The position numbers and the translations under genes are program-made. From Vibrio gelatinilyticus (GTDB taxonomy: Bacteria; Pseudomonadota; Gammaproteobacteria; Enterobacterales; Vibrionaceae), in the NCBI RefSeq assembly GCF_022836845.1, contig NZ_JAJNNZ010000012.1:1-64000 (forward strand): 64,000 bases of DNA, given 5' to 3'. The notes beneath the pieces were generated by a model. It was not told the origin of the DNA, ran no database searches, and saw nothing but the letters and a program-made list of their open reading frames with translations. Position 1 is the first letter of the stretch; the number at the start of each line of letters is the position of its first letter. Below, piece after piece: positions 1-11,056 of the stretch.

Positions 1-41
1 TTTCAGTGACAGCGGCTTTTTATTTTTTTAGCAGTCAGCGT

Positions 42-2630
42 TTATGCCGGTTCTTGGAAAATAACCGTGTCTGCTTTGTCTGTGTACTCTGCCATTTTAT
101 GGAAATTCAAGTAACGATATGTATCTGCTGCTGTTGCATCTATCTTCGAAGAGTACTCTAGATACTCTTCTTTCGTTGGAATGCGACCAAGAATCGCGCC
201 AACCGCAGCAAGTTCAGCAGAAGCTAGATAAACATTAGCGCCCGTACCCAAACGGTTAGGGAAGTTACGTGTCGACGTTGACATGACTGTCGCATTATCA
301 GCAACTCGAGCTTGGTTCCCCATACATAGAGAACAACCCGGAGTTTCAATACGAACCCCAGCACGACCGAAGATACCGTAGTAACCTTCTTCTGTCAGTT
401 GATCTTTATCCATCTTCGTCGGCGGAGCAACCCACAGGCGAGTATTTAGCGAGCCGTTAAACTCCTCTAGCATCTTACCTGCAGCACGGAAGTGACCAAT
501 GTTCGTCATACAAGAACCGATGAACACTTCTTGAATCTCTGTACCTTGAACGTCAGAGAGAAGACGAGCATCATCTGGGTCGTTTGGTGCACATAGGATT
601 GGTTGGTCGATGTCAGCAAGGTCAATCTCGATAACATGAGCGTATTCAGCATCTGAATCAGCAGATAACAACTCAGGGTTCGCTAGCCACTCTTCCATTG
701 CTGTGATACGACGTTCGATCGTACGAACATCACCGTAACCTTCAGCAATCATCCACTTAAGCATAACGATATTCGAGTTCAGGTACTCGGAGATAGACTC
801 TTGGGACAACTTAACCGTACAACCTGCAGCAGAACGCTCAGCAGATGCATCAGAAAGCTCAAATGCTTGTTCAACAGACAGGTGCTCAACTCCTTCAATC
901 TCTAGTACACGACCAGAGAATTCGTTGATCTTACCGGCTTTTTCAACAGTAAGCAGACCTTGCTTGATGCCGTAAAGAGGAATCGCATGTACCAAGTCAC
1001 GTAGTGTAATACCCGGTTGCATTTCACCTTTGAAACGAACAAGGATTGATTCTGGCATATCAAGAGGCATTACACCTGTCGCTGCTGCAAATGCAACTAG
1101 ACCAGAACCCGCAGGAAATGAAATACCGAGAGGGAAACGAGTATGTGAGTCACCACCTGTACCTACAGTATCAGGAAGAAGCATACGGTTCAGCCATGAG
1201 TGGATAACACCGTCACCCGGACGAAGTGACACACCCGCACGGTTCATGATGAAATCAGGCAGTGTATGGTGAGTGTTTACATCGACTGGTTTGGGGTATG
1301 CTGATGTGTGACAGAAAGACTGCATGACAAGGTCTGCTGAGAAACCAAGACAAGCCAGGTCTTTAAGCTCATCACGAGTCATAGGACCGGTAGTATCTTG
1401 AGAACCAACTGTTGTCATCTTAGGCTCGCAGTATTGACCTGCACGAACACCTTCAACACCACATGCTTTACCTACCATCTTCTGAGCTAGCGTATAACCT
1501 TTATCAGAGGCAGAAGGATCAATAGGTTTAGCAAACAGATCCGTTTCTTCTAGACCAAGAGATGCACGAGCTCGACTCGTTAAACCACGACCGATAATCA
1601 GTGGAATACGGCCACCAGCACGTACTTCATCAAGCAGTACATCACTTAGCTTGAAGCTAGAGATTTCCGCACCAGCTTTACGAACAACACCTTCATAAGG
1701 GAAGATATCAATGACATCACCCATGTTCATGTCTTGTACGTTGAGTTCGATCGGTAGCGCGCCTGAATCTTCCATTGTGTTATAGAAGATTGGGGCGATC
1801 TTGCCACCTAAACAAACACCGCCAGTGCGTTTGTTTGGTACAAATGGGATATCGTCACCCATGAACCAAAGTACTGAGTTTGTCGCCGATTTACGTGAAG
1901 AACCGGTACCGACTACATCACCAACATACGCCAGTGGAATACCGTCTTTTTGCATTTCTTCAATTTGATTGATTGGACCAACGCTACCCTGTTCGTCAGG
2001 AGTAATACCCTCACGTTCCATCTTCAGCATCGCTTTCGCGTGCACTGGAATATCTGGACGTGACCAAGCATCTGGAGCTGGGGACAGGTCATCGGTGTTT
2101 GTTTCACCAGTGACTTTAAATACTTTAACGGTGATCTTTTCCGCTACTTTGTCTTTTGAAGTGAACCAGTCCGCATCAGCCCAAGATTGAAGAACTTGTT
2201 TTGCAGAAGCATTACCTGCTTTTGCTTTCTCTTCAACATCATAAAACGCGTCAAACATTAGCAGGGTATGAGACAGAGCCTTAACCGCCAAAGGAGCTAA
2301 ATCGGCATCATCAAGCAAAGAGACGAGAGATTCGATGTTATAACCGCCTTGCATAGTACCAAGCAGTTCAGTGGCCTTTTCACGGCTAACAAGTGGTGAG
2401 CTAACTTCACCTTTGGTGACAGCCGTTAAGAAACCCGCTTTGACATAAGCAGCTTCATCAACGCCTGGTGGAATGCGGTTTTCTAGTAGATCAAGAATGA
2501 ATTCTTCTTCACCTTGAGGTGGGCTTTTCAGAAGTTCAACAAGTCCAGAAACTTGCTCAGCATCTAATGGTTTAGGTACAACTCCTTCAGCGGCACGCTC
2601 TTCGACGTGTTTACGATAGGCTTCAAGCAC
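42..2630 (-). CDS. acnB: Aconitate hydratase B (bifunctional aconitase/2-methylisocitrate dehydratase)
   Basis: The 862-residue protein matches AcnB over its full length. It interconverts citrate and isocitrate in the cytoplasmic TCA cycle and usually also serves the methylcitrate cycle. The N-terminal HEAT-like domain begins [16 protein letters not shown]. The [4Fe-4S] ligands are visible near the C-terminus in IGSCMTN and in GCSLCMGNQ. The start is a GTG preceded by an AGGAAG ribosome site 5 nt away. A better Shine-Dalgarno and an ATG lie 16 nt further upstream but open a different frame (see the mini-ORF entry). The gene stands alone, 276 bp from the patatin gene. An A/T-rich stretch at about 2760-2830 probably holds the promoter but no hexamer pair is convincing. 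Identity is essentially certain. Confidence 0.97.
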   Translation of the reverse strand: MLEAYRKHVEERAAEGVVPKPLDAEQVSGLVELLKSPPQGEEEFILDLLENRIPPGVDEAAYVKAGFLTAVTKGEVSSPLVSREKATELLGTMQGGYNIESLVSLLDDADLAPLAVKALSHTLLMFDAFYDVEEKAKAGNASAKQVLQSWADADWFTSKDKVAEKITVKVFKVTGETNTDDLSPAPDAWSRPDIPVHAKAMLKMEREGITPDEQGSVGPINQIEEMQKDGIPLAYVGDVVGTGSSRKSATNSVLWFMGDDIPFVPNKRTGGVCLGGKIAPIFYNTMEDSGALPIELNVQDMNMGDVIDIFPYEGVVRKAGAEISSFKLSDVLLDEVRAGGRIPLIIGRGLTSRARASLGLEETDLFAKPIDPSASDKGYTLAQKMVGKACGVEGVRAGQYCEPKMTTVGSQDTTGPMTRDELKDLACLGFSADLVMQSFCHTSAYPKPVDVNTHHTLPDFIMNRAGVSLRPGDGVIHSWLNRMLLPDTVGTGGDSHTRFPLGISFPAGSGLVAFAAATGVMPLDMPESILVRFKGEMQPGITLRDLVHAIPLYGIKQGLLTVEKAGKINEFSGRVLEIEGVEHLSVEQAFELSDASAERSAAGCTVKLSQESISEYLNSNIVMLKWMIAEGYGDVRTIERRITAMEEWLANPELLSADSDAEYAHVIEIDLADIDQPILCAPNDPDDARLLSDVQGTEIQEVFIGSCMTNIGHFRAAGKMLEEFNGSLNTRLWVAPPTKMDKDQLTEEGYYGIFGRAGVRIETPGCSLCMGNQARVADNATVMSTSTRNFPNRLGTGANVYLASAELAAVGAILGRIPTKEEYLEYSSKIDATAADTYRYLNFHKMAEYTDKADTVIFQEPA

Positions 2631-2659
2631 GACTTCTTCCTCTCATTGCGGTCCCTCCT
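2623..2659 (-). promoter_or_regulatory. Strong Shine-Dalgarno plus 7-codon mini-ORF overlapping the acnB start
   Basis: On the minus strand AGGAGG (2659-2654) sits 7 nt before an ATG at 2646. This ATG opens a 7-codon reading frame (MRGRSRA) that stops with TGA at 2625-2623, so its last 8 nt overlap the first codons of acnB (GTG at 2630). acnB has its own weaker AGGAAG at 2641-2636 inside the mini-ORF. The layout fits a leader peptide that couples translation to acnB. Whether it is translated is inference. Confidence 0.5.
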
Positions 2660-2906
2660 GAATAATTAGAATTAGGAGTGGACATCCTTGGAAACTTGGC
2701 TCTCCCTTGCCAACGACGTCATCAAGTAGAATTAATGAACAGTGCCAGAGAGGCCAAACTGTGGGGCGAAGAATAGCAAATTTAACGATAAATTAAAATC
2801 TTATCAATTTGACCAACATAGCATGTTGCGATGAAAAATTACTCTTTTAGACTAAAGTTAGAGCTGTTTTGCATCCTTTTTGCCACTCTTCAGATAAATT
2901 GACACC

Positions 2907-5219
2907 TCAATTGAATGTGGTACCAATGATCAAATAAAATGAATATAGGCCCGTTTCGACTTGCCCATATGAGAGCATAATCGGCCCTACTGGCGAGTCT
3001 ATACCAGCAAACACAGAGCCGGCTAAAAACAGGGGTGCATCAGATAAACTGACAGACTGATCACTCCATACCCCTCCATACTCGGCCGATGCTCCTACGT
3101 AGACAGGGCTTTTGAACATGCCAAAGTCATTGTCGAACCATCGATAACGATACACCATACTGGCGTAAGCTTTATTCTGTCCAACAAGGCTATCGCGCGG
3201 TATGCCTGAAAAGTTCAAAAAACCGCCCAAGGTTTTGGGGCTTACGGTTACTGATTCATTCTCGGTATTGATGGCACCATAATCGAGCGAACCGACCAAC
3301 GTATGTCGAGCAAATGTTCGAGCGTGTTTTAGCTGCGCAGTGATCTCTTGAGCGTAATAATCTAAGTTATCGACTGGAGCACCAAGAGTCTGTTCACCTT
3401 TATCGTGAGAGTAGAGGTACTCTAAGTTCAGGAGCCACCCCTTAGTTGGTAAACTAAAGTCATCTAGAGTGTCAAGTTTATAGTTGGCAAATAACCCTCG
3501 ACGATTAAAATCAAATTCTCCTGCCGATGGCAAAGGAGATACCGTGGTATTACCGCTAGTGATGCGTGCCCCAGTTCGGATCTCTTGCCACAGCGTCGGT
3601 TGGTAGCCGACCGCAATTTGGCCTTCCAACTCACGATAACTGATCGGCACATAATCGGCACTGCCTTCTAACGCTGGCCTTGAAGTATCGCCATCAAATA
3701 ACACATTACGTTTATCACTGTTATAGGTAACGGTAAACAGCGAAAAATAGTCTTGGTTGAACATAAATGGTGAGTACAGCTCACTTTCAAATCGCTTGTC
3801 TGTGCCCATATCGATATTCAATCGCAGCTCAGCCCCCCGTTCGTTCAACCCCGTAAAGTTAGTTGATACTCCAATGGCGTACACACTATTGGCGTTAAAA
3901 TCCTCTTCTAGAAAAAAGCGGAAGTCGACGTAATTGGGCCCCCAGGATTTCTCTTTTACATCAACAGCAAGAATAGTTTCATTGTCTACTTCTTGGTATT
4001 CGTAGGTAATCAGCTCAAAGCGATCCAGTGCATAGAGGCCTTCTATTTTATTTTCGATCTCGTCAGTGGCTATCACCTTGTTAGGCCGCAAATCCAAGCG
4101 GCTTTTTAATAGTTCGTCGCTGTAATGGCTTTGGTTGTTGATATTGATATTATCAACAACCACTTCATCACCGTACTTTAAGGTTCGTCGAGCGTTCTGC
4201 TTTCTATCTATGTATGCCTGATATTGAGAAGCGGATACTGCCAAACTCGCCAACAGCTCCTGCTGCTGGCGAGTTTCATCGTAACCGCGTTGATAGGCGA
4301 TCGGCATAATCGAAAAATCGGTGGTGGAAAATTGGCCTACGTTTGGTTTGAGATAAACATCCTCTTCATCAAGGAATTGTTTTTGCTGCTCTGTGCTTCG
4401 CCGCACTAGGTAATTGGATAGTTGCTCACCGACACTAAAAAAACTGCTAAAATCTTTCTCTGTCTTATAGTCACTACTGATATCAACAGCAATGATAATG
4501 TCAGCCCCCATTTCCTTAGCCAATTTCACTGGCATATTATCCGTCACCCCGCCATCAACGAGTAGCCGCCCGTCGAGCTTGTAGGGCGGTAACGCTCCCG
4601 GAACTGACATGCTAGCCATCATCGCGTCCACCAAGTAGCCATTTTCGAGAATAACGGGCTCTAGATTGACAATGTCAGTGGCTACCGAACGGTAGGGAAT
4701 GGCAAGTTCATCAAAAGAATCAAAGGAGGATAAATTCCCCGTTGTTCTGCGCAAAATACGCAGCATGCTCTGGCCTTGAACCACGCCAGTAGGCGCTTGT
4801 ATTGACCCCCAATGCAAGCCAATATCGGTGCGGATCTGGTAGCGGTCCTCGTATTCTTTATCCCGCACTCGACGTTGGCTACGCTCAACTCTATCCACAT
4901 AGCCTTCATTCCAGTTTACGGTATAGATAAAGCTTTCGATTTCGTCTGCGCTCATACCTGTCGCGTATAGACCGCCGACATACGCCCCCATACTCGTTCC
5001 AGTGATAATATCTACAGGAATCGACATTTCTTCAAGAGCTTTGAGCACACCGATGTGCGCGGCGCCTTTAGCACCACCGCCAGCAAGAACTACCCCTATT
5101 TTGGGACGTTCTAGTTCAGCACGAACTTCGCTTTCTGGTGTAGTGCCAGCCGCAAATGCACTATTGAAAGCTCCGACAGCAAAAACAATAATGGCTTGAG
5201 ATAAGCGTCTCACATTCAT
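2907..5219 (-). CDS. Patatin-like phospholipase with POTRA/beta-barrel C-terminus (PlpD-like, type Vd secretion)
   Basis: The 770-residue protein has a signal peptide (about 1-24, ending SAFA-AG), then a patatin lipase domain: oxyanion loop GGGAKG (47-52), nucleophile motif GTSMG with Ser76, and catalytic Asp222 in DGG. A POTRA-like segment follows at roughly 345-420 and the last 350 residues look like a BamA/surface-antigen beta-barrel ending in an aromatic-rich strand (LIIGTTFN). This order is that of PlpD, the prototype type Vd autotransporter, in which the barrel carries the lipase to the outer membrane or outside. The probable reaction is phospholipid acyl hydrolysis. An extended -10 promoter lies just upstream. 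Family assignment is firm; surface export is inference from architecture. Confidence 0.88.
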   Translation of the reverse strand: MNVRRLSQAIIVFAVGAFNSAFAAGTTPESEVRAELERPKIGVVLAGGGAKGAAHIGVLKALEEMSIPVDIITGTSMGAYVGGLYATGMSADEIESFIYTVNWNEGYVDRVERSQRRVRDKEYEDRYQIRTDIGLHWGSIQAPTGVVQGQSMLRILRRTTGNLSSFDSFDELAIPYRSVATDIVNLEPVILENGYLVDAMMASMSVPGALPPYKLDGRLLVDGGVTDNMPVKLAKEMGADIIIAVDISSDYKTEKDFSSFFSVGEQLSNYLVRRSTEQQKQFLDEEDVYLKPNVGQFSTTDFSIMPIAYQRGYDETRQQQELLASLAVSASQYQAYIDRKQNARRTLKYGDEVVVDNININNQSHYSDELLKSRLDLRPNKVIATDEIENKIEGLYALDRFELITYEYQEVDNETILAVDVKEKSWGPNYVDFRFFLEEDFNANSVYAIGVSTNFTGLNERGAELRLNIDMGTDKRFESELYSPFMFNQDYFSLFTVTYNSDKRNVLFDGDTSRPALEGSADYVPISYRELEGQIAVGYQPTLWQEIRTGARITSGNTTVSPLPSAGEFDFNRRGLFANYKLDTLDDFSLPTKGWLLNLEYLYSHDKGEQTLGAPVDNLDYYAQEITAQLKHARTFARHTLVGSLDYGAINTENESVTVSPKTLGGFLNFSGIPRDSLVGQNKAYASMVYRYRWFDNDFGMFKSPVYVGASAEYGGVWSDQSVSLSDAPLFLAGSVFAGIDSPVGPIMLSYGQVETGLYSFYLIIGTTFN

Positions 5220-5245
5220 CCTTAAACGACATGACCATTGAATTC

Positions 5246-5254
5246 ATTATATCA
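5246..5254 (-). promoter_or_regulatory. Extended -10 promoter for the patatin gene
   Basis: The minus strand reads TGATATAAT, a perfect TATAAT with the extended -10 TG at the right spacing, about 27 nt before the patatin ATG at 5219. No good -35 is visible, which is acceptable for an extended -10 promoter. It would transcribe the gene independently of mrcB. Confidence 0.5.
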
Positions 5255-5309
5255 ATAAATTGCCTGATTCCATCTAAGAATGAAAGTACTTTGTTTATCG
5301 CAAGTGACG

Positions 5310-7700
5310 TTACCAGTTAAATAAGTTCTTGATCCACTGCTTAGGCTGACTATCACAGCTTGCTTTGATATCTCCGGTTTCATCCCATACAGGTAATTCA
5401 AAACCATTACCACAATCGAGCTCTAATGCCCCGCTTCGAGCTTGCGAAAATCCGACCATCGTGATGCCCTTGGGCCACGGCAATGTGAGCTTTTCTGGAA
5501 TCCTGGCATTCAAGTAGTCGTTGTAAACGCGCAACGCACCACTAGAGCCCGTTAGCTTGGTACTTTTGTTGTCGTCTCGTCCAACCCAAATCGTGGTGAC
5601 TTCTCGGCCATCAACCCCCACAAACCAGCTGTCGCGAGTATCATTACTGGTGCCTGTTTTCCCGGCTAATGCGGCCCAAGCAAATTGGTGAGTAAGGAAA
5701 CGTCCGGTGCCTTCGGCAACCCCTTTCTTCATCGCATAAGTTGTTAGCCAAGCCGCTTGTTGAGGGACTTTCTGCGATGCTTTAGGAAGAGATTGATACA
5801 GTATCTTACCATCGACTGAAACCACCGATCGCAAAGCCGACAGTGGCGCTTGACGTCCGGAGTTGGTTAGCGTCTGATACATTTGCGACACCTGAAAAGG
5901 CGTCAAAGAAATCGCCCCCAGAAACATCGCTGGGACATGTCGGATCTCATTTTTATCAATACCTAACCGCACTAAGCTGTCCGCGACATTTTTGATGCCC
6001 AATGACATACCCAGTCGAACCGTTGGGACATTGAGAGATTTTGCCAACGCTTCGTAAAGCGGTACATCTCCTCGAAATTCACGATCGTAGTTTCGTGGCG
6101 TCCAGATATTGCCTTGACTTCCTTTTAGGGTCACAGGTTTGTCTTGCAATGTGGTTGCAAGATCATATTGCTCTGGCTGCTCTAGTGCGGTCAAGAACAC
6201 CGCAGGTTTCACCAAAGAACCAATGGGACGACTCGCGCTCAATGCACGATTAAAGCCACTGTAGCCCGCCCGTTTCCCCCCCACCATGGCGCGGATCTCA
6301 CCGGTGTTTCTGTCGACAGCAATGGCGGCCGCTTCCAATCCTTGTCCGGCGGTTTTCTCTAGCTTAGGTACACGACTTGCGATCGCTTTCTCCAATTTAT
6401 CTTGCGACACAGGATCTAACGACGTGAAAACGCGAATGCCACTGTCTGATTTAAACGCATTACCCACCTGCTGCTTCAACTCTCGTTGCACCTGTTGAAA
6501 GTACGCAGGTTGACGACTGGCTATCCTTGGATTTTTCTGCAAATCTAGACCGCGGCTTGCTGCCATTTCAAATTGACTGGCGCTAAGAAATTCTTGTTGC
6601 ATCATCAATCTTAAGACCAGATCTCGACGCTCTTTGGCTCGCTCTGGATAACGAATTGGATTGTAATACGACGGCCCCTTAACCATACCCACTAACAGGG
6701 CTAATTGATCAATTCTAAGTTCTTCTACTGGTTGCCCAAAATACAGGCGAGCAGCCAGTCCAAACCCATGTACCGCTTCTCCACCACTTTGCCCTAAATA
6801 GACTTCGTTCAAATAGGCTTCAAGGATTTCATCTTTGCTGTAGCGGTAATCAAGGATCAATGCGATGTAGGCTTCACGTAATTTACGCCAAATCGTACGC
6901 TCTTTGGTTAAGAACAAGTTCTTTGCCAACTGTTGTGTGAGGGTGCTTCCGCCCTGAACCGTTCGTCCTGCTCTTACGTTCGCAACCAAGGCGCGAGCAA
7001 TGGCAACCGGTGATATACCATCATGTTGATAGAAGTCTCGGTCTTCAGTGGCCAACAAAGCATCAACCAGAAACTCAGGAAACTGATCGCGCCTTAAGAA
7101 CAATCGCTGCTCGTCGGTACTTTTTTCAAGCATTCCAAGCATTTTGGGCTCAATGCGTAGAAAGCCTAAATCCCCTTGCTTCTCACGTGATTGGATGCGT
7201 AGCAAACTAACATCATCAAAATAGAGCATGACATGACGATCGGATTCCGCACCGTCTGTAAACTCAAAAGGGCGACGAATCAATTCAATCTTGGTCGATG
7301 AAGCGGCGTATTCTCCGGGACGTTTGGGTTGACGAACTTTGCGGTAATTCAGCACATCAAGCTCGTTGCGTACTTCTTGTAGAGTGATCTCATCCCCTAC
7401 TGATAAATCCAGTACGCGCGCGTAAACCACAGTAGGCAGATCAAATAGTTTACCTTCGAAACGATCTTGTACGACTTGATCGAGATAGTAGCCAATGGTC
7501 CCGAAAACGACCAAACCTACTAGGCCAAGTTTCCAGCCTATTGACCAAAGACGCTGTCCCAACGGCTTTTTTGCACCGCGTTTTTTACGCGATGTAGCTC
7601 GCTTTTTGCCTTTGACGCGAGTTTTCGCCTTCGCACTGCGAGTGGCCGGTTTTTGTGTTGGGCTCTTTTTTGGGGCCGCCCCTTTATGATTACTGCTCAT
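5310..7700 (-). CDS. mrcB: Penicillin-binding protein 1B (bifunctional transglycosylase/transpeptidase)
   Basis: The 796-residue class A PBP polymerises and cross-links peptidoglycan at the inner membrane. A long Lys/Arg-rich cytoplasmic tail (1-50) precedes one membrane anchor (about 52-72) and a UB2H-like region (about 85-180), the LpoB docking domain in E. coli. The GT51 domain has Glu219 in ATEDRDFYQHDG and GGSTLTQQLAKN. The transpeptidase domain has the SxxK nucleophile Ser495/Lys498, an SLN motif and KTGT. Its ATG overlaps the hrpB stop by 4 nt (ATGA), so it is translationally coupled to hrpB. The end lies 90 nt before the patatin gene. Confidence 0.97.
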   Translation of the reverse strand: MSSNHKGAAPKKSPTQKPATRSAKAKTRVKGKKRATSRKKRGAKKPLGQRLWSIGWKLGLVGLVVFGTIGYYLDQVVQDRFEGKLFDLPTVVYARVLDLSVGDEITLQEVRNELDVLNYRKVRQPKRPGEYAASSTKIELIRRPFEFTDGAESDRHVMLYFDDVSLLRIQSREKQGDLGFLRIEPKMLGMLEKSTDEQRLFLRRDQFPEFLVDALLATEDRDFYQHDGISPVAIARALVANVRAGRTVQGGSTLTQQLAKNLFLTKERTIWRKLREAYIALILDYRYSKDEILEAYLNEVYLGQSGGEAVHGFGLAARLYFGQPVEELRIDQLALLVGMVKGPSYYNPIRYPERAKERRDLVLRLMMQQEFLSASQFEMAASRGLDLQKNPRIASRQPAYFQQVQRELKQQVGNAFKSDSGIRVFTSLDPVSQDKLEKAIASRVPKLEKTAGQGLEAAAIAVDRNTGEIRAMVGGKRAGYSGFNRALSASRPIGSLVKPAVFLTALEQPEQYDLATTLQDKPVTLKGSQGNIWTPRNYDREFRGDVPLYEALAKSLNVPTVRLGMSLGIKNVADSLVRLGIDKNEIRHVPAMFLGAISLTPFQVSQMYQTLTNSGRQAPLSALRSVVSVDGKILYQSLPKASQKVPQQAAWLTTYAMKKGVAEGTGRFLTHQFAWAALAGKTGTSNDTRDSWFVGVDGREVTTIWVGRDDNKSTKLTGSSGALRVYNDYLNARIPEKLTLPWPKGITMVGFSQARSGALELDCGNGFELPVWDETGDIKASCDSQPKQWIKNLFNW

Positions 7701-10168
7701 GAATTTAATTGTCTTTTGGTTTTATTGGTCGCTTGATGATTTATCGGATCATCAGGCCAAGGATGTTTGGGGTAGCGACCTTTCATTTCTTTTTGTACCT
7801 CGCGATAGGCGCCTTGCCAAAATGCCGCGAGATCACGTGTTATCTGCAATGGTCTTTGTGCTGGTGACAGCAACTCTAGCACCACTGCCTGAGTATTGTT
7901 GGCAATGGTTGGTGAGCACTTTTCACCAAACATTTCCTGTAACTTTACTGATAGCATTGGGGGGTGACCGCTCTGGTATCGGATTTTTTTATTTGCCCCT
8001 GAAGCAACGACAAGATATGTGGGCAGCAATTCATTGAGCTTCTGTTGCCTTTTCCAACCAAGCCGAGCTTCCAATGCAGGTTGTAAATTTAATTTCCGCA
8101 GTGCCTTAGCTGAATTTACGCCGATCAGAAATGGCTCTAACCATAGGTCTAATTCGTTGTGTAATGACGCGTCACTAAAATCAGGCCAATCCAATTCTGG
8201 TAACCAGTCGCCCGCGCAACGGATCCGTTCTAGCAACTCAAGATCTTTCGCTTGCCAATTAAGCACAGTAAGACCTTTGCGACGCACATAACCCGCCAGC
8301 GCCTGAGCAACATTGACACTACTTGGAATTGGCCGCTCAATATTTTCTACTTCTAAGCGGCCCAAATAGGTCTTTTGGGCACAAATAACTCGCCCCTTAG
8401 CATCGTCCCAATCTAGGATCTCTTCACTGCGAAATAACGCACTGGCATGCTGTTTAAGCTGACTGACATCAACCGCGACGGCCAGATGGATCTGACTGTT
8501 ACCACGGCCGCTATTTAGCAGATCTAACGCCACCAAATAATCATTTTCAGCTAACGCAAGTGCGTCTTCAATCATCGCTCCGTGGCCATTGGCAAGTAGA
8601 AAGGCTCCACCAGATCCACAACGAAGCTGGGCTATTCTATCGGGATACGCTAACGCTGCGACAAATCCAAGTAAAGATTCTTGAACCTTCTGCACATCAA
8701 ATTGACATTGCACCCTTCGAGCCAGCATGTTTGCGCGGCGGTTCATCGTGTGGGTTTTGCTGTGACTCCCCATCTGCCAGCGATGCAAACTTATACTTAT
8801 ATCATTGCCAACGCGTTCTTTTTCTTCCAATAGACAGCTCAATGCAATCGCGGCATGCGCAAATTCACTCCCTTTGCTTAAGGATTGTAAGACCATGCTC
8901 GCGAGTCGGGGCTCTAAGCCCAAACCATAAGCTCTTTCACCAATGCGAGTCAGTTGCCCATTATCGCCGATAAGCGCCAACGCATGTAGTAACTCATTAG
9001 CTTGCTCAATATTGGCTTTCTTAGGGTGATCGAGCCACTTCATTGACGTTTCATCACTGCAGCCCCAGCGGCGTAATTCCAGTACCAGGCTGGCTAAATC
9101 ACTGCGCAGGATCTCGGGTGTTGACGAGAGCGGTTGTTGCTCAAATTGTGATTCACTGTACAGACGCACGCACACCCCTTCTTCTAGCCGCCCGGCTCGC
9201 CCGGTACGCTGCACTGAAGACGACTGAGCAATGCGCGACTGCTCCAGCTTGAGGATGCCGGTTTTTAAATCAAACGAGCTCGTTTTCTCCAAGCCAGAGT
9301 CAACCACCATTCGAATGCCTTCTATCGTCAAGGAGGTTTCGGCAATATTGGTCGCTAAAACGACCTTTCTTTGTCCGGGCGCAGCTGGTTGAATCGCTTT
9401 TTGCTGCTGGTGTAAATCAAGCTGGCCATACAGCGGACACACTTCAAAACCCTCACTCAACGCTAAAGATTGCTGTACGCGCTTTATTGCCGAGACTCCC
9501 GGTAGGAACGCTAATAAAGATCCTTTTTCGTTCGCCATCAAATGACAAATGATGCGACTCATAGCGGCCGCTAACGGCTCATTATGGCGCAATGGCGAAT
9601 AACGAATATCAACCGGATAACTGCGTCCTTGTGACTCTATGTAGGCCGCGTCAGGCATTATCGGTTCAAGTGTTTCGCGCTCTAAGGTCGCAGACATGAT
9701 AACCACGGTTAGATCATCCCTAAGCGCTTCCTGAACCTCGAGCGTAAATGCCAGCGCCGTATCAGCGTGCAAACTGCGCTCGTGAAATTCGTCAAAGATG
9801 ACAAGATCAATACCCGTCAACTCAGGATCATCTTGCAACATTCGGGTTAACACCCCTTCGGTCACTATCTCGAGTTGTGTTGATGAACTGGTTTTAACGT
9901 CTCCGCGAATACGATAACCAACAGTCTCGCCTACCGACTCGCCCAGACATTTAGCGAGATAATAAGCAATACTTCGCGCCGCCAGACGCCTTGGCTCCAG
10001 CATGACTATTTTTCCTTGCACACAGCCCTGCTTGACCAACGTGAGTGGAAAGTGAGTCGATTTCCCCGCTCCGGTGGCAGCCTTCAAAATAACTTGTCGG
10101 GAATGTGATAGCGCCTCGAGCAATCGGGGCATCACTTTTTCAATGGGCAATTGTGACAATGTAAACAC
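7697..10168 (-). CDS. hrpB: ATP-dependent helicase HrpB (DEAH-type)
   Basis: The 823-residue protein has the HrpB arrangement: Walker A GAGKST (33-38), the DEFH variant of the DEAH box (126-129), SAT, and QRTGRAGR in motif VI, followed by HA2/winged-helix and HrpB C-terminal domains. It is predicted to be an RNA-dependent NTPase; the cellular role of HrpB is poorly defined in any bacterium. It heads the hrpB-mrcB operon and is divergent from sfsA with a 47-bp gap, so the two promoters must nearly abut. Confidence 0.95.
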   Translation of the reverse strand: MFTLSQLPIEKVMPRLLEALSHSRQVILKAATGAGKSTHFPLTLVKQGCVQGKIVMLEPRRLAARSIAYYLAKCLGESVGETVGYRIRGDVKTSSSTQLEIVTEGVLTRMLQDDPELTGIDLVIFDEFHERSLHADTALAFTLEVQEALRDDLTVVIMSATLERETLEPIMPDAAYIESQGRSYPVDIRYSPLRHNEPLAAAMSRIICHLMANEKGSLLAFLPGVSAIKRVQQSLALSEGFEVCPLYGQLDLHQQQKAIQPAAPGQRKVVLATNIAETSLTIEGIRMVVDSGLEKTSSFDLKTGILKLEQSRIAQSSSVQRTGRAGRLEEGVCVRLYSESQFEQQPLSSTPEILRSDLASLVLELRRWGCSDETSMKWLDHPKKANIEQANELLHALALIGDNGQLTRIGERAYGLGLEPRLASMVLQSLSKGSEFAHAAIALSCLLEEKERVGNDISISLHRWQMGSHSKTHTMNRRANMLARRVQCQFDVQKVQESLLGFVAALAYPDRIAQLRCGSGGAFLLANGHGAMIEDALALAENDYLVALDLLNSGRGNSQIHLAVAVDVSQLKQHASALFRSEEILDWDDAKGRVICAQKTYLGRLEVENIERPIPSSVNVAQALAGYVRRKGLTVLNWQAKDLELLERIRCAGDWLPELDWPDFSDASLHNELDLWLEPFLIGVNSAKALRKLNLQPALEARLGWKRQQKLNELLPTYLVVASGANKKIRYQSGHPPMLSVKLQEMFGEKCSPTIANNTQAVVLELLSPAQRPLQITRDLAAFWQGAYREVQKEMKGRYPKHPWPDDPINHQATNKTKRQLNS

Positions 10169-10215
10169 CTTATGATGTAATGTTGCTTTGTATTCTAATC
10201 AAAAACGGACTTGAA

Positions 10216-10926
10216 ATGCACTTTGATCCCCCGTTAAAGAAGGGAACCTTGATAAAGCGTTACAAACGCTTCCTCGCGGACATCATCAAGCCAGACCAAG
10301 AACCCTTGACTATTCATTGTGCTAACACAGGGGCAATGACTGGTTGTGCTGAGGCAGGTAACACCGTTTGGTACTCAACTTCAGACAATCCGAAAAGAAA
10401 ATACCCCAATAGTTGGGAATTGAGCCAAACTAAGCAAGGGCATAGCATTTGTGTGAATACGATAAGAGCCAACACTCTGGCCGTAGAGGCGATCCAAGCA
10501 GGTGTCATTCAAGAGCTACAGGGATATCAAAGCTTAAAAACCGAAGTCAAATACGGCAGTGAAAACAGCCGAATAGATATTTTGTTACAAGATAGTGAGC
10601 GTGATAATTGTTACATTGAAGTCAAAAGCGTCACATTGCTTGATGACACTAAACCCGGTCAGGGTTACTTTCCTGATGCTCAAACGGTGCGCGGACAGAA
10701 GCATCTGCGAGAGCTCACAGAAATGGCCAAAAGTGGAAGCAGAGCCGTATTATTGTTCTCAGTTTTACACTCAGGTATTGAAAAAGTGTCCATTGCACAC
10801 CATATAGATGCGAAATATTCACAATTATTAGAGCAAGCAAGAGACGCAGGTGTCGAAGTGCTTTGTTATAAAGCGAATTTTTCTGAGAATGAAATATCGC
10901 TGTTCTCACGTGTAGAGTTCAAATAA
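10216..10926 (+). CDS. sfsA: DNA-binding protein SfsA (sugar fermentation stimulation protein)
   Basis: The 236-residue product matches SfsA, which has an N-terminal OB-like DNA-binding half and a C-terminal nuclease-like fold. The PD-(D/E)xK-like signature is seen in SRIDILL and [11 protein letters not shown] chose the ATG of MHFDPPL because it gives the family's usual length; an in-frame start 36 nt upstream would add an unconserved [12 protein letters not shown]. The gene precedes dksA as in E. coli. The biochemical role of SfsA remains unclear in the family. Confidence 0.93.
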   Translation: MHFDPPLKKGTLIKRYKRFLADIIKPDQEPLTIHCANTGAMTGCAEAGNTVWYSTSDNPKRKYPNSWELSQTKQGHSICVNTIRANTLAVEAIQAGVIQELQGYQSLKTEVKYGSENSRIDILLQDSERDNCYIEVKSVTLLDDTKPGQGYFPDAQTVRGQKHLRELTEMAKSGSRAVLLFSVLHSGIEKVSIAHHIDAKYSQLLEQARDAGVEVLCYKANFSENEISLFSRVEFK

Positions 10927-10970
10927 AACTGATTTCACTTCACATAGAGAAGAACTTTAACAAACATCAT

Positions 10971-10999
10971 TTGCCACATGCATTTCTTTTTGCTATAGA
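10971..10999 (+). promoter_or_regulatory. Sigma-70 promoter of dksA
   Basis: TTGCCA (10971-10976) and TATAGA (10994-10999) are separated by exactly 17 nt. Transcription would begin near 11006, giving a leader of about 50 nt before dksA. Confidence 0.65.
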
Positions 11000-11056
11000 T
11001 ACCCGCCTTAAAATAGCTGTTCAAACAGTTGACTAGGTGTTAGTAGGAGATGCTGT

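Noticed and set aside
7699-8037. 112-codon open frame antisense to the end of hrpB
   Set aside because: It is fully covered by the well-supported hrpB gene and shows no domain features; it reflects a chance open frame.
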